DNA from: Bog-473 sp963730395
GTDB lineage: Bacteria > Actinomycetota > Acidimicrobiia > Acidimicrobiales > RAAP-2
Reading direction: 5' to 3'
DNA: 64,000 bases
Assembly: GCA_963730395.1 (NCBI GenBank)
Contig: CAVSSK010000011.1
Location: 62,001 to 126,000 of the forward strand
Part shown: positions 17,861 to 26,655 of the stretch, one piece after another
Layout of the letters: each line of letters starts with the position of its first letter
Numbering within the stretch: position 1 is the first letter of the stretch
The notes under the pieces: model-generated
Database searches by the model: none
What the model saw: the letters and a program-made list of their open reading frames with translations, nothing else
Told to the model about the DNA's origin: nothing
Made by a program: the position numbers and the translations under genes

Positions 17861-18463
17861 ATGTACACACGTTTGATTACCTGGACAAATGCCACCAATA
17901 TCGATGGCGGAATCGAGTATTTGCGTGGCACAGCGCTCCCGCTCATTCACCAGCAAAAGGGCTACCGGGGCCTGAGCGCAAGTGTTGACCGATCGACGGC
18001 GAGGTTGCACATCCTTTCGATCTGGGAGAGCGAGGCGGACCGAGACGCAAGTGACGGCGCAATGAGCAAAGCGCGCGACGAAGCCACTGAGATCATCGGA
18101 GGGACTATGCAAGTTGAGAAGCTTGAAGAACTGGTGTCCGAGGTCGTGAAGGCACCCGTGCCAGGGTCAGCACTCATGGTTTCGCCGTTCAGCATGGACC
18201 CGGCGACGATCGACGAGAACCTCAGCTTCTTCAAGAACGAAATCGTGCCTCAGATCAAGGCTGCTCCCGGGTTCTGCTCCCTGCGCAACATGGTCAATCG
18301 CGACACGGGTGAGGGATACGTAGGAACCGTCTGGGCCGACCGGGCTACCTTGGACAAGCAAGCCGAAGGAGCTGCCGTGGCGCGGCGCAAGGCTGCGAGC
18401 GCGCGCGGGATTACCTTCGGTGAGATCCGCTATCTGGAGTTCGTCCTGGTCGACACTCCGTAG
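17861..18463 (+). CDS. Double antibiotic-biosynthesis-monooxygenase-like (dimeric alpha/beta barrel) protein
   Basis: The protein has 200 residues. The ATG at 17861 is preceded by AGGAAGGGCG, a good ribosome-binding site. Two tandem ferredoxin-like alpha/beta barrel halves are visible: residues ~1-95 (LITWTNATN, YLRGTALPLIHQQKGYRGL, LHILSIWESEADRDAS) and ~105-200 (MVSPFSMDPATIDENLSFF, APGFCSLRNMVNRDTGEGY). Such domains occur in small oxygenases and in regulatory or stress proteins. No metal-binding residues stand out and the role is unknown. Confidence 0.75.
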   Translation: MYTRLITWTNATNIDGGIEYLRGTALPLIHQQKGYRGLSASVDRSTARLHILSIWESEADRDASDGAMSKARDEATEIIGGTMQVEKLEELVSEVVKAPVPGSALMVSPFSMDPATIDENLSFFKNEIVPQIKAAPGFCSLRNMVNRDTGEGYVGTVWADRATLDKQAEGAAVARRKAASARGITFGEIRYLEFVLVDTP

Positions 18464-19268
18464 ACGTTCCAAGCCGGGAATCAGCTGCGCAAGCGGATGC
18501 GCGTTGTGGGAGGCCCGGTGGCTCATCCGATTCGTCTGCGAATCGCGGGAGCGGATGCGAAGGTTCGTCCTATCCCTGGGCAGCCCGACACAGCCGGAAG
18601 GTGGCACCCCGTCCCGATTGGCAAACGGGGTCACTCCTGTCGCAGTCGCACTAGACCGCTACTGCTGAATGTTGACCACCGGCATGATGTCCGGTGGACG
18701 GTTCGACGTCACACCCTCCTCGGCGAGAATCGGCAGGAGAACAGCAGCGAATGCATCATCACTTTTGCACGACAAGTCCTAGCCTTCAACGGGGGTCGGC
18801 TTTCATCCGACAGAGAACATTGAACTGCTGGCATCGCGTTCCGACGCCCTGCCCCCATGGTGCGGTAGGGGGCAGTGCAAACGCTCTGGATTCTCCCCAA
18901 GATCGCCCGCAGCAAGCTCCCCGCCCCGCGCTCAGTCCTCTCCGTTTCCCGGATGGCGCCGGCGGCCGGGCTGCCCCGTGGCGCCGTTCGCGAGGCGTTT
19001 TGGCCCGTTTCGTGTGCGCCGCCTTGCTCTCTCATGTTGGCAGGTGGAAGGGCACTTCTTCAACCCTCACTCGGTTGATGAAGACAGATACCGCTCCAGT
19101 CGAATGCGCGAGGAACAACGAATGGATCGGCCACGCCCTCACACATCGTGACCCTCTCTCTGGTCTCCCTCCGTCTGCCCGGTGGTGCCTTTGGTCAAGC
19201 ACTACCCTGTACCGGCTCGGGACCAGGTGGTCGCGTTAGACGTCCAGTGAATACACGAGACGTGGGGA
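18464..19268. other. 800-bp gene-free stretch with dispersed repeat C
   Basis: No credible gene is seen on either strand. The only recognisable structure is repeat C copy 2 (18940-19035). The last part must contain the promoter of the binding-protein gene at 19269. Confidence 0.5.
18940..19035 (-). repeat. Dispersed repeat C, copy 2 (inverted)
   Basis: Read on the minus strand from 19035, it begins TGAGAGAGCAAGGC, contains GAAACGGGCCAAAAC, and ends CCGGGAAACGGAG at 18940. It matches copy 1 at 6481-6602 at both ends but is ~26 bp shorter in the middle. Confidence 0.65.
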
Positions 19269-20651
19269 ATGGCAATGGTGGAATGCACAGCACGGTCGGG
19301 CATACAGCGAGTCGCCGGCGGAGCTCGGACGGATCCGCACAAGCCGAAGAGGCGGACCAATCGCGTCCGAATTGCTATTCCGACCATTGCGAGCATGGTC
19401 GCCGTGTTGGGGGCGACGGTCTTCCCCGTTCCGACGGCGGCTGGAGCCTCGAGCCCTGCCGACCAGGGCGTCACGTCGACGAGCATCAGGATTGGCATAC
19501 CCGTCATTGATTTCGCTGCCCTGGAGAGTGTCGGTGTCACGTTGAACGATGGCAACTTTCAAGACGCCTTCAACGCGCTGACGGCCCATATCAATGCCCA
19601 TGGTGGCGTTGACGGTCGAAAGGTCGTTCCCTATTTCGTTGAGACGAACCCGGCGGTGACCGCATCGGGCAATTCGTCGTGCACGGAGCTCACCGAGGAC
19701 GACAAGGTCTTCATCGTCATGTTTCCCGTGTATCCGGATTGTTATCAGCAGGACCACGACACGCCCGTCATCGGGGGAGTGTTACCGGGTGCTTTGCCTG
19801 CGAGCGCCGCTCCTGACTTCAGCCTGACGCCACCGGACGCCGCCTATGACCCCGTTGAGCTCGCCGCCTTCAACGACAGGGGAGCCTTCAAGGGAAAGAA
19901 AGTAGGCATATTCTACGGTGCGGATGCTGCAGCATCCGAAGTGAAAGTCGTCCAGTCGGACCTGAAGAAATTGCATGTCGATGTCGTTCTGTCCGGAGAC
20001 GACAGCGTGCCGGCAACCGATACGGTGGCGGTCGACCAGCAAGCCCAGGCCATTGCCCTCCGCTTCCAGCGCGCCGGCGTCAACGAGGTCGTCGGCGTTG
20101 GTGGCACAGGCGCGACAGTCTGGCCACGGGCGCTTCAGGATAATCAGAGCACGTACAAGCCGCCCTGGATCGCTACAAACATCACGTCACTTGCGTCCTA
20201 CGTTCAGTCGGCGAAGGGAGGAAATCCCTACCTCGACAACGTATTGGCTGCGAGTCCGGTGCCGTCGGCATACCAGGGCTGGATGGATCCGGCGATGCAA
20301 GAGTGCGCAGCGATCGTTCGCAAGGCGTACCCATCGGACACGATTGGGTCACCCCTCAATCCCAACAGTTCTCAGGCTGCGTCCAAGAGTACGGATACGC
20401 CGTATGCCGCGGTGGAAACCGCCTGTCAGGACCTGGCGATATTCGCCAAGATCGCCGAAAAGGCAGGAAGGAAATTGACCGTGGCGAGCTTCACCAAGGC
20501 GGGCTATCAACTGAGGAACGTCACCTTTCCCGGGTCGGGCGGACCTGTGTCGTTCGGACCCGATCAGCCGTATGCCATAGGACGAGCGAATGTCCTCGTC
20601 TATGACCCCCGAACCGAGACGCTGGTGGTTGCCCCTCCTGGTCGACATTGA
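19269..20651 (+). CDS. Type-1 periplasmic solute-binding protein of a Liv-type ABC transporter
   Basis: The protein has 460 residues as drawn. A basic leader and hydrophobic segment (IAIPTIASMVAVLGATVFPV) form an export signal, followed by SSPADQGVTSTSIRIGIPV, the usual start of branched-chain-amino-acid-type binding proteins. Conserved blocks are HINAHGGVDGRKV, CTELTEDDKVFIV and FKGKKVGIFYGAD. It is strikingly like the protein at 47052-48422 (shared stretches such as SPADQGVT, QLTEDDKVFI or its equivalent, PDCYQQ, LPGALPA). No permease or ATPase is adjacent, so it is an orphan that may serve the transporter at 41.9-46.9 kb. The exact start is uncertain. Confidence 0.85.
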   Translation: MAMVECTARSGIQRVAGGARTDPHKPKRRTNRVRIAIPTIASMVAVLGATVFPVPTAAGASSPADQGVTSTSIRIGIPVIDFAALESVGVTLNDGNFQDAFNALTAHINAHGGVDGRKVVPYFVETNPAVTASGNSSCTELTEDDKVFIVMFPVYPDCYQQDHDTPVIGGVLPGALPASAAPDFSLTPPDAAYDPVELAAFNDRGAFKGKKVGIFYGADAAASEVKVVQSDLKKLHVDVVLSGDDSVPATDTVAVDQQAQAIALRFQRAGVNEVVGVGGTGATVWPRALQDNQSTYKPPWIATNITSLASYVQSAKGGNPYLDNVLAASPVPSAYQGWMDPAMQECAAIVRKAYPSDTIGSPLNPNSSQAASKSTDTPYAAVETACQDLAIFAKIAEKAGRKLTVASFTKAGYQLRNVTFPGSGGPVSFGPDQPYAIGRANVLVYDPRTETLVVAPPGRH

Positions 20652-20716
20652 AGTAATACCTTCCGCTCCAATTGCGTCAGCTCACAAGGACCGGGCTACA
20701 ACGAGGTCCGGGTCCC

Positions 20717-21649
20717 TCAGACGATTGGATTGGTCGCGATCGCTCGACTGTTGCGGGTGACCCAGCTGTCAGTGCTCTCGACAGTCTCGTGATGACGTGA
20801 GTCACAGATGCTGTCCCACTGCTCCATCAGCAATTCCGGGCTCACGTCCAGACCATCATGTACGTAGCCGTCGGTCTCGGCGAGGAACAGGCGACTATAA
20901 CGTCGCATTCCCGCCATTAGGATCTCGCCTTGGACCGGACAGGATTCGTGTGCCAACACCGCGGCCATCGGAGCAACAAGCGCCGGGTGACGTTCCGGTT
21001 CGGGATCCGGGTCGGCGCCGCCCAGCTCTCGGGCTGACATCATCCGCGTGTTCGCCATCGGCGCCAGCGCGTTTACCTTGATGTCGGTGCTGCTGCCAGC
21101 AGCGACTGCCGAGAGAGCCCGGGTGAGTCCGATGACCGATGCCTTCGCGGTTCCGTAGGCCGTGAGACTGCGCATCCCAAGAGCTCCCGTGGAAGTCGTG
21201 AGCACGATTCGCCCGTAACCGCTTGCCGCCATGTGGGGCCAGCAGACCTGGACCGTCAAGAAGCTGCCGATAACGTGCACGTCGAGTTGGCGCCGCAGGT
21301 CGGAAAGGTCGACGTCAGGGAAGTCATCCGTCGTATAGATTCCGGCATTGTTGATCAGCACGTCCAGGCGACCAAACGTCTCGAGCGCCAGTTCGACCAG
21401 CCGCGTCGCTCCCTCCGTGGTCGAGATGTCAGAGGTGTCAGCCACAACCGAGCCACCGGTGGCGGCTATCGCCTCGGCAGCTCGTCGAGCTGGTTCGGCA
21501 TCTCCGCCTCTACCGTCCATTCCGACGCCCTGGTCATTGACAACCACGTGCGCGCCTCGTGACGCCAGTATCCGGGCATGCTCAAAGCCGATTCCCCTCC
21601 CAGCCCCGGTGACAATCGCCACTCGACCGTCGAACCTCAAATCGTCCAT
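20717..21649 (-). CDS. SDR-family NAD(P)-dependent oxidoreductase
   Basis: The protein has 310 residues from the ATG at 21647-21649, which has AGAAGGATCG upstream. The cofactor loop is TGAGRGIG, the NNAG motif is LINNAG, and catalytic Ser/Tyr/Lys are in TTSTGALGMRSLTAYGTAKA. The downstream part (VNALAPMANTRMM, then a ~70-residue C-terminal extension) resembles multifunctional beta-oxidation type SDRs acting on acyl or sterol substrates. It is divergent from the Baeyer-Villiger gene with 180 bp between them. A role in the same degradative pathway is likely, but the substrate is unknown. Confidence 0.88.
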   Translation of the reverse strand: MDDLRFDGRVAIVTGAGRGIGFEHARILASRGAHVVVNDQGVGMDGRGGDAEPARRAAEAIAATGGSVVADTSDISTTEGATRLVELALETFGRLDVLINNAGIYTTDDFPDVDLSDLRRQLDVHVIGSFLTVQVCWPHMAASGYGRIVLTTSTGALGMRSLTAYGTAKASVIGLTRALSAVAAGSSTDIKVNALAPMANTRMMSARELGGADPDPEPERHPALVAPMAAVLAHESCPVQGEILMAGMRRYSRLFLAETDGYVHDGLDVSPELLMEQWDSICDSRHHETVESTDSWVTRNSRAIATNPIV

Positions 21650-21830
21650 GCGATCCTTCTTCCACGTTTGATCCACATAGACCATATATTTGGGGCGTGT
21701 CCCGACCGGCCGCGAGTCCTCGTCTCTGGCCCGGGGCCGGGGTCCGTCATATCCCTGGTTTCAGGAGCATCGACTGGCCCTGCGCGGTCCGCTGGACACT
21801 GCTCGCAGCTACGGCTCGGAAAATCCAGGA

Positions 21831-23768
21831 ATGACTCGAAACCCCCACGCAGCTGAGCCGTTCACCGATGACGACGAGGTCATCGAGGCGGCCCTTCAGG
21901 ACGTCAGTGTGCCCGCGCTCCTGTGCTCCCTGGTGCACATGACGGGCGATCCTGCGTGGATCCGCGGCGAAATCCGTCCTCGGGTCGCAATTTCTCTGGA
22001 CATACAGAGCGGCATCCCCGCAGATGAAAGAGCGCAGGTTCGCCGCCGGGCCCTGCCGGCGATCCGCGCCTACCGCGACGACGGCTGCCAGCCGAAGGAG
22101 CTGCCGCGTGAGCTGTTGCAGGAGATGATGTCCTTTCTCGGTTGCCGGGAGGTGGAGGGTCGCCTGGCGGGTCTCTTCTTCGACGACCTTCAGTTCGACG
22201 GCGCCGATACGGGCGCTGTCACCTGGGGCGACGAAATCCCAGAGGAGGTCAAGGCGGCGTCTCCGGTGGTCGTGATCGGCTGCGGGATGGCCGGGATCCT
22301 TGCCGGCATCCGCCTCAAGCAGGCAGGCCTGCCCTTCGTCATCATCGAGAAGAACCCAGGTCCGGGCGGCACGTGGTGGGAGAACCGCTACCCCGGAGCG
22401 CGGGTCGACATTGGCAGTCACCAGTACTGCTATTCCTTCGAGCCAGCCGATCACTGGAGCGAGTTCTATTGCCAGCAGCCCGAACTGCAGGAGTATTTCA
22501 CCGCCATCGTCGAGAAATACGATCTGCGTCCGCATTGCCAGTTCGACACGGCAGTCACCAAGCTGTGTTGGGATGACGAGCACGCCGGGTGGAGGGTTCA
22601 CGTCAGCGGGGCGGACGGGACGGAGGGAGTCATGGATGCCCGCTTTGTCGTCAGCGCTGTTGGCTCCCTGAACATCCCGAAGCTTCCTGACATACCGGGG
22701 ACCGAGACGTTCCGCGGACCGTCGTTTCATTCGGCTCGGTGGCCCGAGGGTCTCGAGCTGACCGGCAAACGGTTCGCCTTGGTCGGTGCAGGTGCGAGCG
22801 GCTTCCAGATCGGTCCCGCCATTGCCGGCGACGTCGGGCTGCTCACGATCTTCCAGCGCACCGCTCAGTGGATCATCCCGAATCCGCTCTACCACGCGGC
22901 CGTACCACCGGGAGACACATGGGCGCTGCGGCACCTCCCGTTCTATGGGCGGTGGTACAGGTTCATCATGACCTTCGGCGGCATCGCTGCCGGCGTGGAC
23001 CCCTATCGGATCGAACCTGGGTACGAGGATGAGACGGGACGGTCGGTCAACGTCGTGAACGCCACCCGGGCTGACGCACTTCTGGCCTGGATGAAGTCGA
23101 TAATTGCCGAACGGCCCGACCTTGCGGCGAAGGTCGTGCCCGACTACCCGGCCCTCGGGAAGCGTGTCCTACAGGATGACGGGTCCTGGCTGCGGTGCTT
23201 GCAGCGTCCGAACGTCGAGCTCGTCCGCACCGCGATCGCCAGCATCGTGCCCGACGGCGTGGTGACCATCGACGGCACGCACAGACCCGCCGACATCATC
23301 TGCTTCGCGACCGGATTCCGGCACAATGACTTTCTCGCCTCGATGGAGGTGACCGGTCGTGGTGGGGTTTCCCTCCGTGAGCAATGGGGTGACGAGCCGA
23401 CCGCCTATCTCGGCATCACCATCGAGAATTTCCCCAACCTGTTCTGCGTCTACGGTCCGGGGACGAATCTCGCCGCTGGGGCCAGCCTCTTCTATCACTC
23501 CGAGTTCCAGGTCCACTACGCCATGGAGGCGATTCGTGACACCCTGACCCTGGGAGCGCGGACGTGCGAGGTGACGGCCGACGCCCACGCTCGCTACGCG
23601 GAGCGTTACCAGGCGGAGATCGGCCAGATGGTGTGGTCACACCCCTCCATCAAACACAGCCACTATAAGAACCCTGCGGGCAAGGTCTTCACGCTGTCCC
23701 CATGGCCCCTCGACCTCTACTGGGAATGGACCCGCCATGTGGACCGCAACGACTACGTCTTCGTATGA
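21831..23768 (+). CDS. Baeyer-Villiger-type flavin monooxygenase (HAPMO-like)
   Basis: The protein has 645 residues from the ATG at 21831 (CCAGGA just before it). A ~140-residue N-terminal extension precedes the FAD site VVIGCGMAGILAG. This length is typical of 4-hydroxyacetophenone monooxygenases. The Baeyer-Villiger fingerprint is FRGPSFHSARWP, and the second nucleotide site is FALVGAGASGFQ (NADPH). The sequence ICFATGFRHNDFL follows near residue 490. It inserts an oxygen next to a ketone to give an ester. It is followed by a CoA-transferase gene, suggesting ketone breakdown. Confidence 0.9.
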   Translation: MTRNPHAAEPFTDDDEVIEAALQDVSVPALLCSLVHMTGDPAWIRGEIRPRVAISLDIQSGIPADERAQVRRRALPAIRAYRDDGCQPKELPRELLQEMMSFLGCREVEGRLAGLFFDDLQFDGADTGAVTWGDEIPEEVKAASPVVVIGCGMAGILAGIRLKQAGLPFVIIEKNPGPGGTWWENRYPGARVDIGSHQYCYSFEPADHWSEFYCQQPELQEYFTAIVEKYDLRPHCQFDTAVTKLCWDDEHAGWRVHVSGADGTEGVMDARFVVSAVGSLNIPKLPDIPGTETFRGPSFHSARWPEGLELTGKRFALVGAGASGFQIGPAIAGDVGLLTIFQRTAQWIIPNPLYHAAVPPGDTWALRHLPFYGRWYRFIMTFGGIAAGVDPYRIEPGYEDETGRSVNVVNATRADALLAWMKSIIAERPDLAAKVVPDYPALGKRVLQDDGSWLRCLQRPNVELVRTAIASIVPDGVVTIDGTHRPADIICFATGFRHNDFLASMEVTGRGGVSLREQWGDEPTAYLGITIENFPNLFCVYGPGTNLAAGASLFYHSEFQVHYAMEAIRDTLTLGARTCEVTADAHARYAERYQAEIGQMVWSHPSIKHSHYKNPAGKVFTLSPWPLDLYWEWTRHVDRNDYVFV

Positions 23769-24109
23769 CTGGCTGGGATCCCCAAGGCTTGTGAGAACCG
23801 GACCCCACGGCCACCGATGACAGCAGCCCGCCCTGCCACGCTGCTCGACATGCCGGCACGCCAGCCGCAACCTCCACCTGGCGCCCTGCTGTCTCGTCGT
23901 GCTCGCCTCACCGCCGACGACGTCATCCCCAATAGTATTCAAGACGCTCGGGCACCAGGCGTCCAGGCAGCCTTCCACCGATCGTCTTGCGCCCGCGGGT
24001 TCCGCCAACGGGGTTTCCTGGAAAGCTGCAGCAACTTGTTTGGTTAGCGAACCGTGCGGCAGAGGTCGACCAGTGGAAATGCACTTACGCGGGATAATGA
24101 AGGAGCGCA
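23769..24109. other. Gene-free stretch before the CoA-transferase gene
   Basis: No supported gene is present in these 341 bases. The last ~20 carry the AAGGAG ribosome-binding site for the next gene. Confidence 0.4.
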
Positions 24110-25327
24110 ATGGATCCGATGCACACCTCGCTACTTTCGGAGACTCTCCGCGGCACCACCGTGCTCGATCTATCGCGGAATCTGGCCGGCCCCTACTGCA
24201 CGATGCTGCTCGGGGACTTGGGCGCAGACGTCATCAAGGTTGAATCCCCAGAGTCCGGCGACGACACCCGGAGCTGGCGTCCGCCCGACTGGAATGGGCA
24301 GAGCGCGACGTTCCTGGCGTGTAACCGGAACAAGCGGAGCATCACGATCGATCTGGATGCTGAGGCAGGGCAGCAACTGGTGCGCCGTCTCGCCTCCCGG
24401 GCTGACGTCGTGGTGTCGAGCTTTCGACCAGGGTCTCTCGAGAAACGGGGACTGGACTGTGACTCGCTCCGTGACCTCAATGTGGGACTGGTGTTCTGCT
24501 CCATCACGGCGTACGGGTCCAAGGGGCCCAAGAGGGACGCGCCCGGGTACGACCCGGTTCTCCAGGCGGAGACTGGTTTGATGTCGATGACCGGCCATCC
24601 CGACGGGCCTCCGGCACGATTGGGAGTCGGAGCGATCGACCTCGGTACGGGCATGTGGGCCGCCGTTGGGATCCAGGCCGCTCTCCAGAACCGTTCGGAG
24701 ACGGGCGTGGGCGCGCTTGTGGAGGTGAGCCTCTACGAGACGGCGGCCTGGTGGCTGTCGTACCACGTGGAGGGGTACCTGGCCACGGGCGAAATCCCTC
24801 AGCGGCAGGGGAACGGGACGCCCTTTGTTGCTCCCTATGAGACATTCGCGACAGCAGACGGAGACCTCATGGTCACGGCCGGCAACGACCAGCTGTTTGC
24901 TTCGTTGTGCCGCGTCCTCGATCTGCCCGAGCTAGCGGAGGATCCGGTTTACGCCCACAACGCGGATCGAGTCGCCAACCGCGTCGCCCTCCATGACGTC
25001 TTGGAGGGTCGCTTCACGACGAAGGCTGCATCCGAGTGGGAGACCCTGCTCGGCGCAGAAACGGTGCCCTGTAGCCGGGTCCGCTCTGTGGCCGATCTCG
25101 TCCACGACCCACAGCTCGACGCCCTCGACATGTTGGTCGAGATGCCCCATCCGGACATCCCAGATTTCCGTGTCGTCGACATCCCGCTCACCCTCAACGG
25201 GGAACGCGCCACCCACCGGCTGCCTCCGCCACGACTCGGAGAACAGAGCATCGCCATATTGGAGGAACTGGGAGTCCCGTCGGAGGAGATTGAGGCGCTC
25301 ATCCGAGAAGGAGTCGTCTCTTCTTAG
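24110..25327 (+). CDS. CaiB/BaiF family (class III) CoA-transferase
   Basis: The protein has 405 residues, the normal family length. AAGGAGCGCA precedes the ATG. The N-terminal VLDLSRNLAGPYCTMLLGDL followed by GADVIKVE is the family signature, and the catalytic Asp is in PGYDPVLQAETGLMSMTG. It transfers CoA between carboxylic acids, activating a substrate without ATP. Following the Baeyer-Villiger monooxygenase, it may activate the acid released from the ester product. The acceptor is not predictable. Confidence 0.9.
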   Translation: MDPMHTSLLSETLRGTTVLDLSRNLAGPYCTMLLGDLGADVIKVESPESGDDTRSWRPPDWNGQSATFLACNRNKRSITIDLDAEAGQQLVRRLASRADVVVSSFRPGSLEKRGLDCDSLRDLNVGLVFCSITAYGSKGPKRDAPGYDPVLQAETGLMSMTGHPDGPPARLGVGAIDLGTGMWAAVGIQAALQNRSETGVGALVEVSLYETAAWWLSYHVEGYLATGEIPQRQGNGTPFVAPYETFATADGDLMVTAGNDQLFASLCRVLDLPELAEDPVYAHNADRVANRVALHDVLEGRFTTKAASEWETLLGAETVPCSRVRSVADLVHDPQLDALDMLVEMPHPDIPDFRVVDIPLTLNGERATHRLPPPRLGEQSIAILEELGVPSEEIEALIREGVVSS

Positions 25328-25556
25328 CTGCGGCGTACGACCCAGATGCCAGCTCGTCCCCCAAAGTGCCTGTGCGACAATGGAGCGCTCGCATGCAAGG
25401 TCGGACGCAATTGACGAAGCAGATACTGCGTGGATGGAGTAGCAACTCATTCAGTTGCGGTTGTCTCACTGTGGCAGCGTCTCAGATCGACGGTCCAACG
25501 CCGGCTGACTCAGAGTCGACGTCCGAAATGCCTGAGCTCGCCTATTTCTCCAGCGC

Positions 25557-25718
25557 CTAGCGACGGAGCGACCGCCGGCTGGCACCCTCCCCACGACGAA
25601 GGGCAAAGCTGGCGATCCACACCACGGCGAGCACGACGGCTGCAATCCACAACAGGTGAACAGCAAAGCCGGCGCCGAAGAGAATGAGCACCAAGAGAGC
25701 CAACAAGACTATGACCAT
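25557..25718 (-). CDS. Small hydrophobic membrane protein
   Basis: The protein has 53 residues. The ATG at 25716-25718 is preceded by AAGGAGATGGATC, an excellent ribosome-binding site. Two closely spaced hydrophobic helices (MVIVLLALLVLILFGAGFAV and LLWIAAVVLAVVWIASF) end in RRGEGASRRSLRR. It looks like the small stress-related two-helix membrane proteins found across bacteria, such as the lmo0937-like group. The role is unknown. It neighbours two other small leftward genes. Confidence 0.65.
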   Translation of the reverse strand: MVIVLLALLVLILFGAGFAVHLLWIAAVVLAVVWIASFALRRGEGASRRSLRR

Positions 25719-25825
25719 GATCCATCTCCTTTTCCAGGTGCCCGGGTTGGACACGCATTTCCGAAACAGCTGACCGGATGACCGCTTTGGCCTCAATTCA
25801 GCGAGGCCAAAATTTGCGGCGACAT

Positions 25826-25891
25826 CTATTTTCTGAAGGCGTCCTTCACCTTTTCTGCTGCTTGCTTCGAGTTGCCGGCGCCCTTGTCCAT
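25826..25891 (-). CDS. Possible 21-residue CsbD-like peptide or remnant
   Basis: The end of a leftward frame reads MDKGAGNSKQAAEKVKDAFR and then Lys and stop. It resembles the Lys/Ala-rich core of CsbD-type stress proteins but is much shorter than the usual ~60 residues. It may be a remnant of such a gene. The support is weak. Confidence 0.25.
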   Translation of the reverse strand: MDKGAGNSKQAAEKVKDAFRK

Positions 25892-25982
25892 TTGCCTGTC
25901 GAGTGCAAGGAATGGTCGCGTGTGGCCTTCCTCGAACTCCCTCTCGCTGGTGGACTCTGACCCCGGCCGTGAAGGGCCTGCG

Positions 25983-26237
25983 CTAATAGGTGGAATCGAC
26001 TCGACGAACCACATTTCCCTGCCCATCGTCGATGATCGTCCGACGGCGGCGCGTGTTGACCGCAAGCATGGCGATCACGGACAGCACTGCTCCGACGACG
26101 CCGACGATCATCAAGATCACGCCCACCTTGTTGACGTTGAACCCGTGCTGATCTGGGCTCACTGTCACGGCGAAATCCAAAATGGCCCCTACTGCAAAGG
26201 CGATAATGCTTGCGACAAGTCCTCCAGCTCCAACCAT
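25983..26237 (-). CDS. DUF6458-like small membrane protein
   Basis: The protein has 84 residues from the ATG at 26235-26237, which has GGGAGGTTGTCC upstream. It has two transmembrane helices (LVASIIAFAVGAILDFAVTV and VGVILMIVGVVGAVLSVIAM), then a basic stretch NTRRRR and a C-terminal tail ending VVRRVDSTY. This is the layout of the actinobacterial DUF6458 family. Function is unknown. With the hydrophobic protein at 25557 it forms a group of small leftward stress-type membrane genes. Confidence 0.7.
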   Translation of the reverse strand: MVGAGGLVASIIAFAVGAILDFAVTVSPDQHGFNVNKVGVILMIVGVVGAVLSVIAMLAVNTRRRRTIIDDGQGNVVRRVDSTY

Positions 26238-26655
26238 GGACAACCTCCCTATCAGGTTGCGATGGCAATACCCGTATGAAGGCCGGCAAAACCGGGGTCC
26301 CTCACGTCGCATGAAACGAGCTTTTTGAAGCTCGACCCGTTTAGATCAACGAGGGTGGTGGAATATGTTCGGACATTTTGCGGAGGAGCGTTGGCGTATC
26401 GGCCTATGCGTACAACGCGTGCGCGGAGACGGAGTGGATCCACCGGGACTCGCAGCGCATGTGGCTGAAGTAGATATGGACGAGTAGGTGGGCGGGGTGT
26501 GCTCGCTGCGTGCCAGAATCCAATGTCTCGGCCGCCGTTACGACTGTGACCGATAGTAGAGCGCTCTACTAGAGGGGCGGACTCGGTGGACGGGGTGGAA
26601 AGACACTGCACGGTCGCCAGACGAAGGATCAATCCGTGACGCTCCCCCCACGCGA
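26238..26655. other. Gene-free stretch with direct repeat B
   Basis: No gene is supported in these 418 bases. They hold the promoter region for the DUF6458-like gene and the 47-bp repeat at 26556-26602. Confidence 0.5.
26556..26602 (+). repeat. Direct repeat B (partner of 6316-6362)
   Basis: It starts GTAGAGCGCTCTACTA and ends GTGGACGGGGTGGAAAG. It is the same length and orientation as repeat A, with about 38 of 47 positions shared. Weaker similarity continues for ~40 bp on the 3' side (ACGAAGGATC here, ACAAGGGATC there). Confidence 0.7.
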
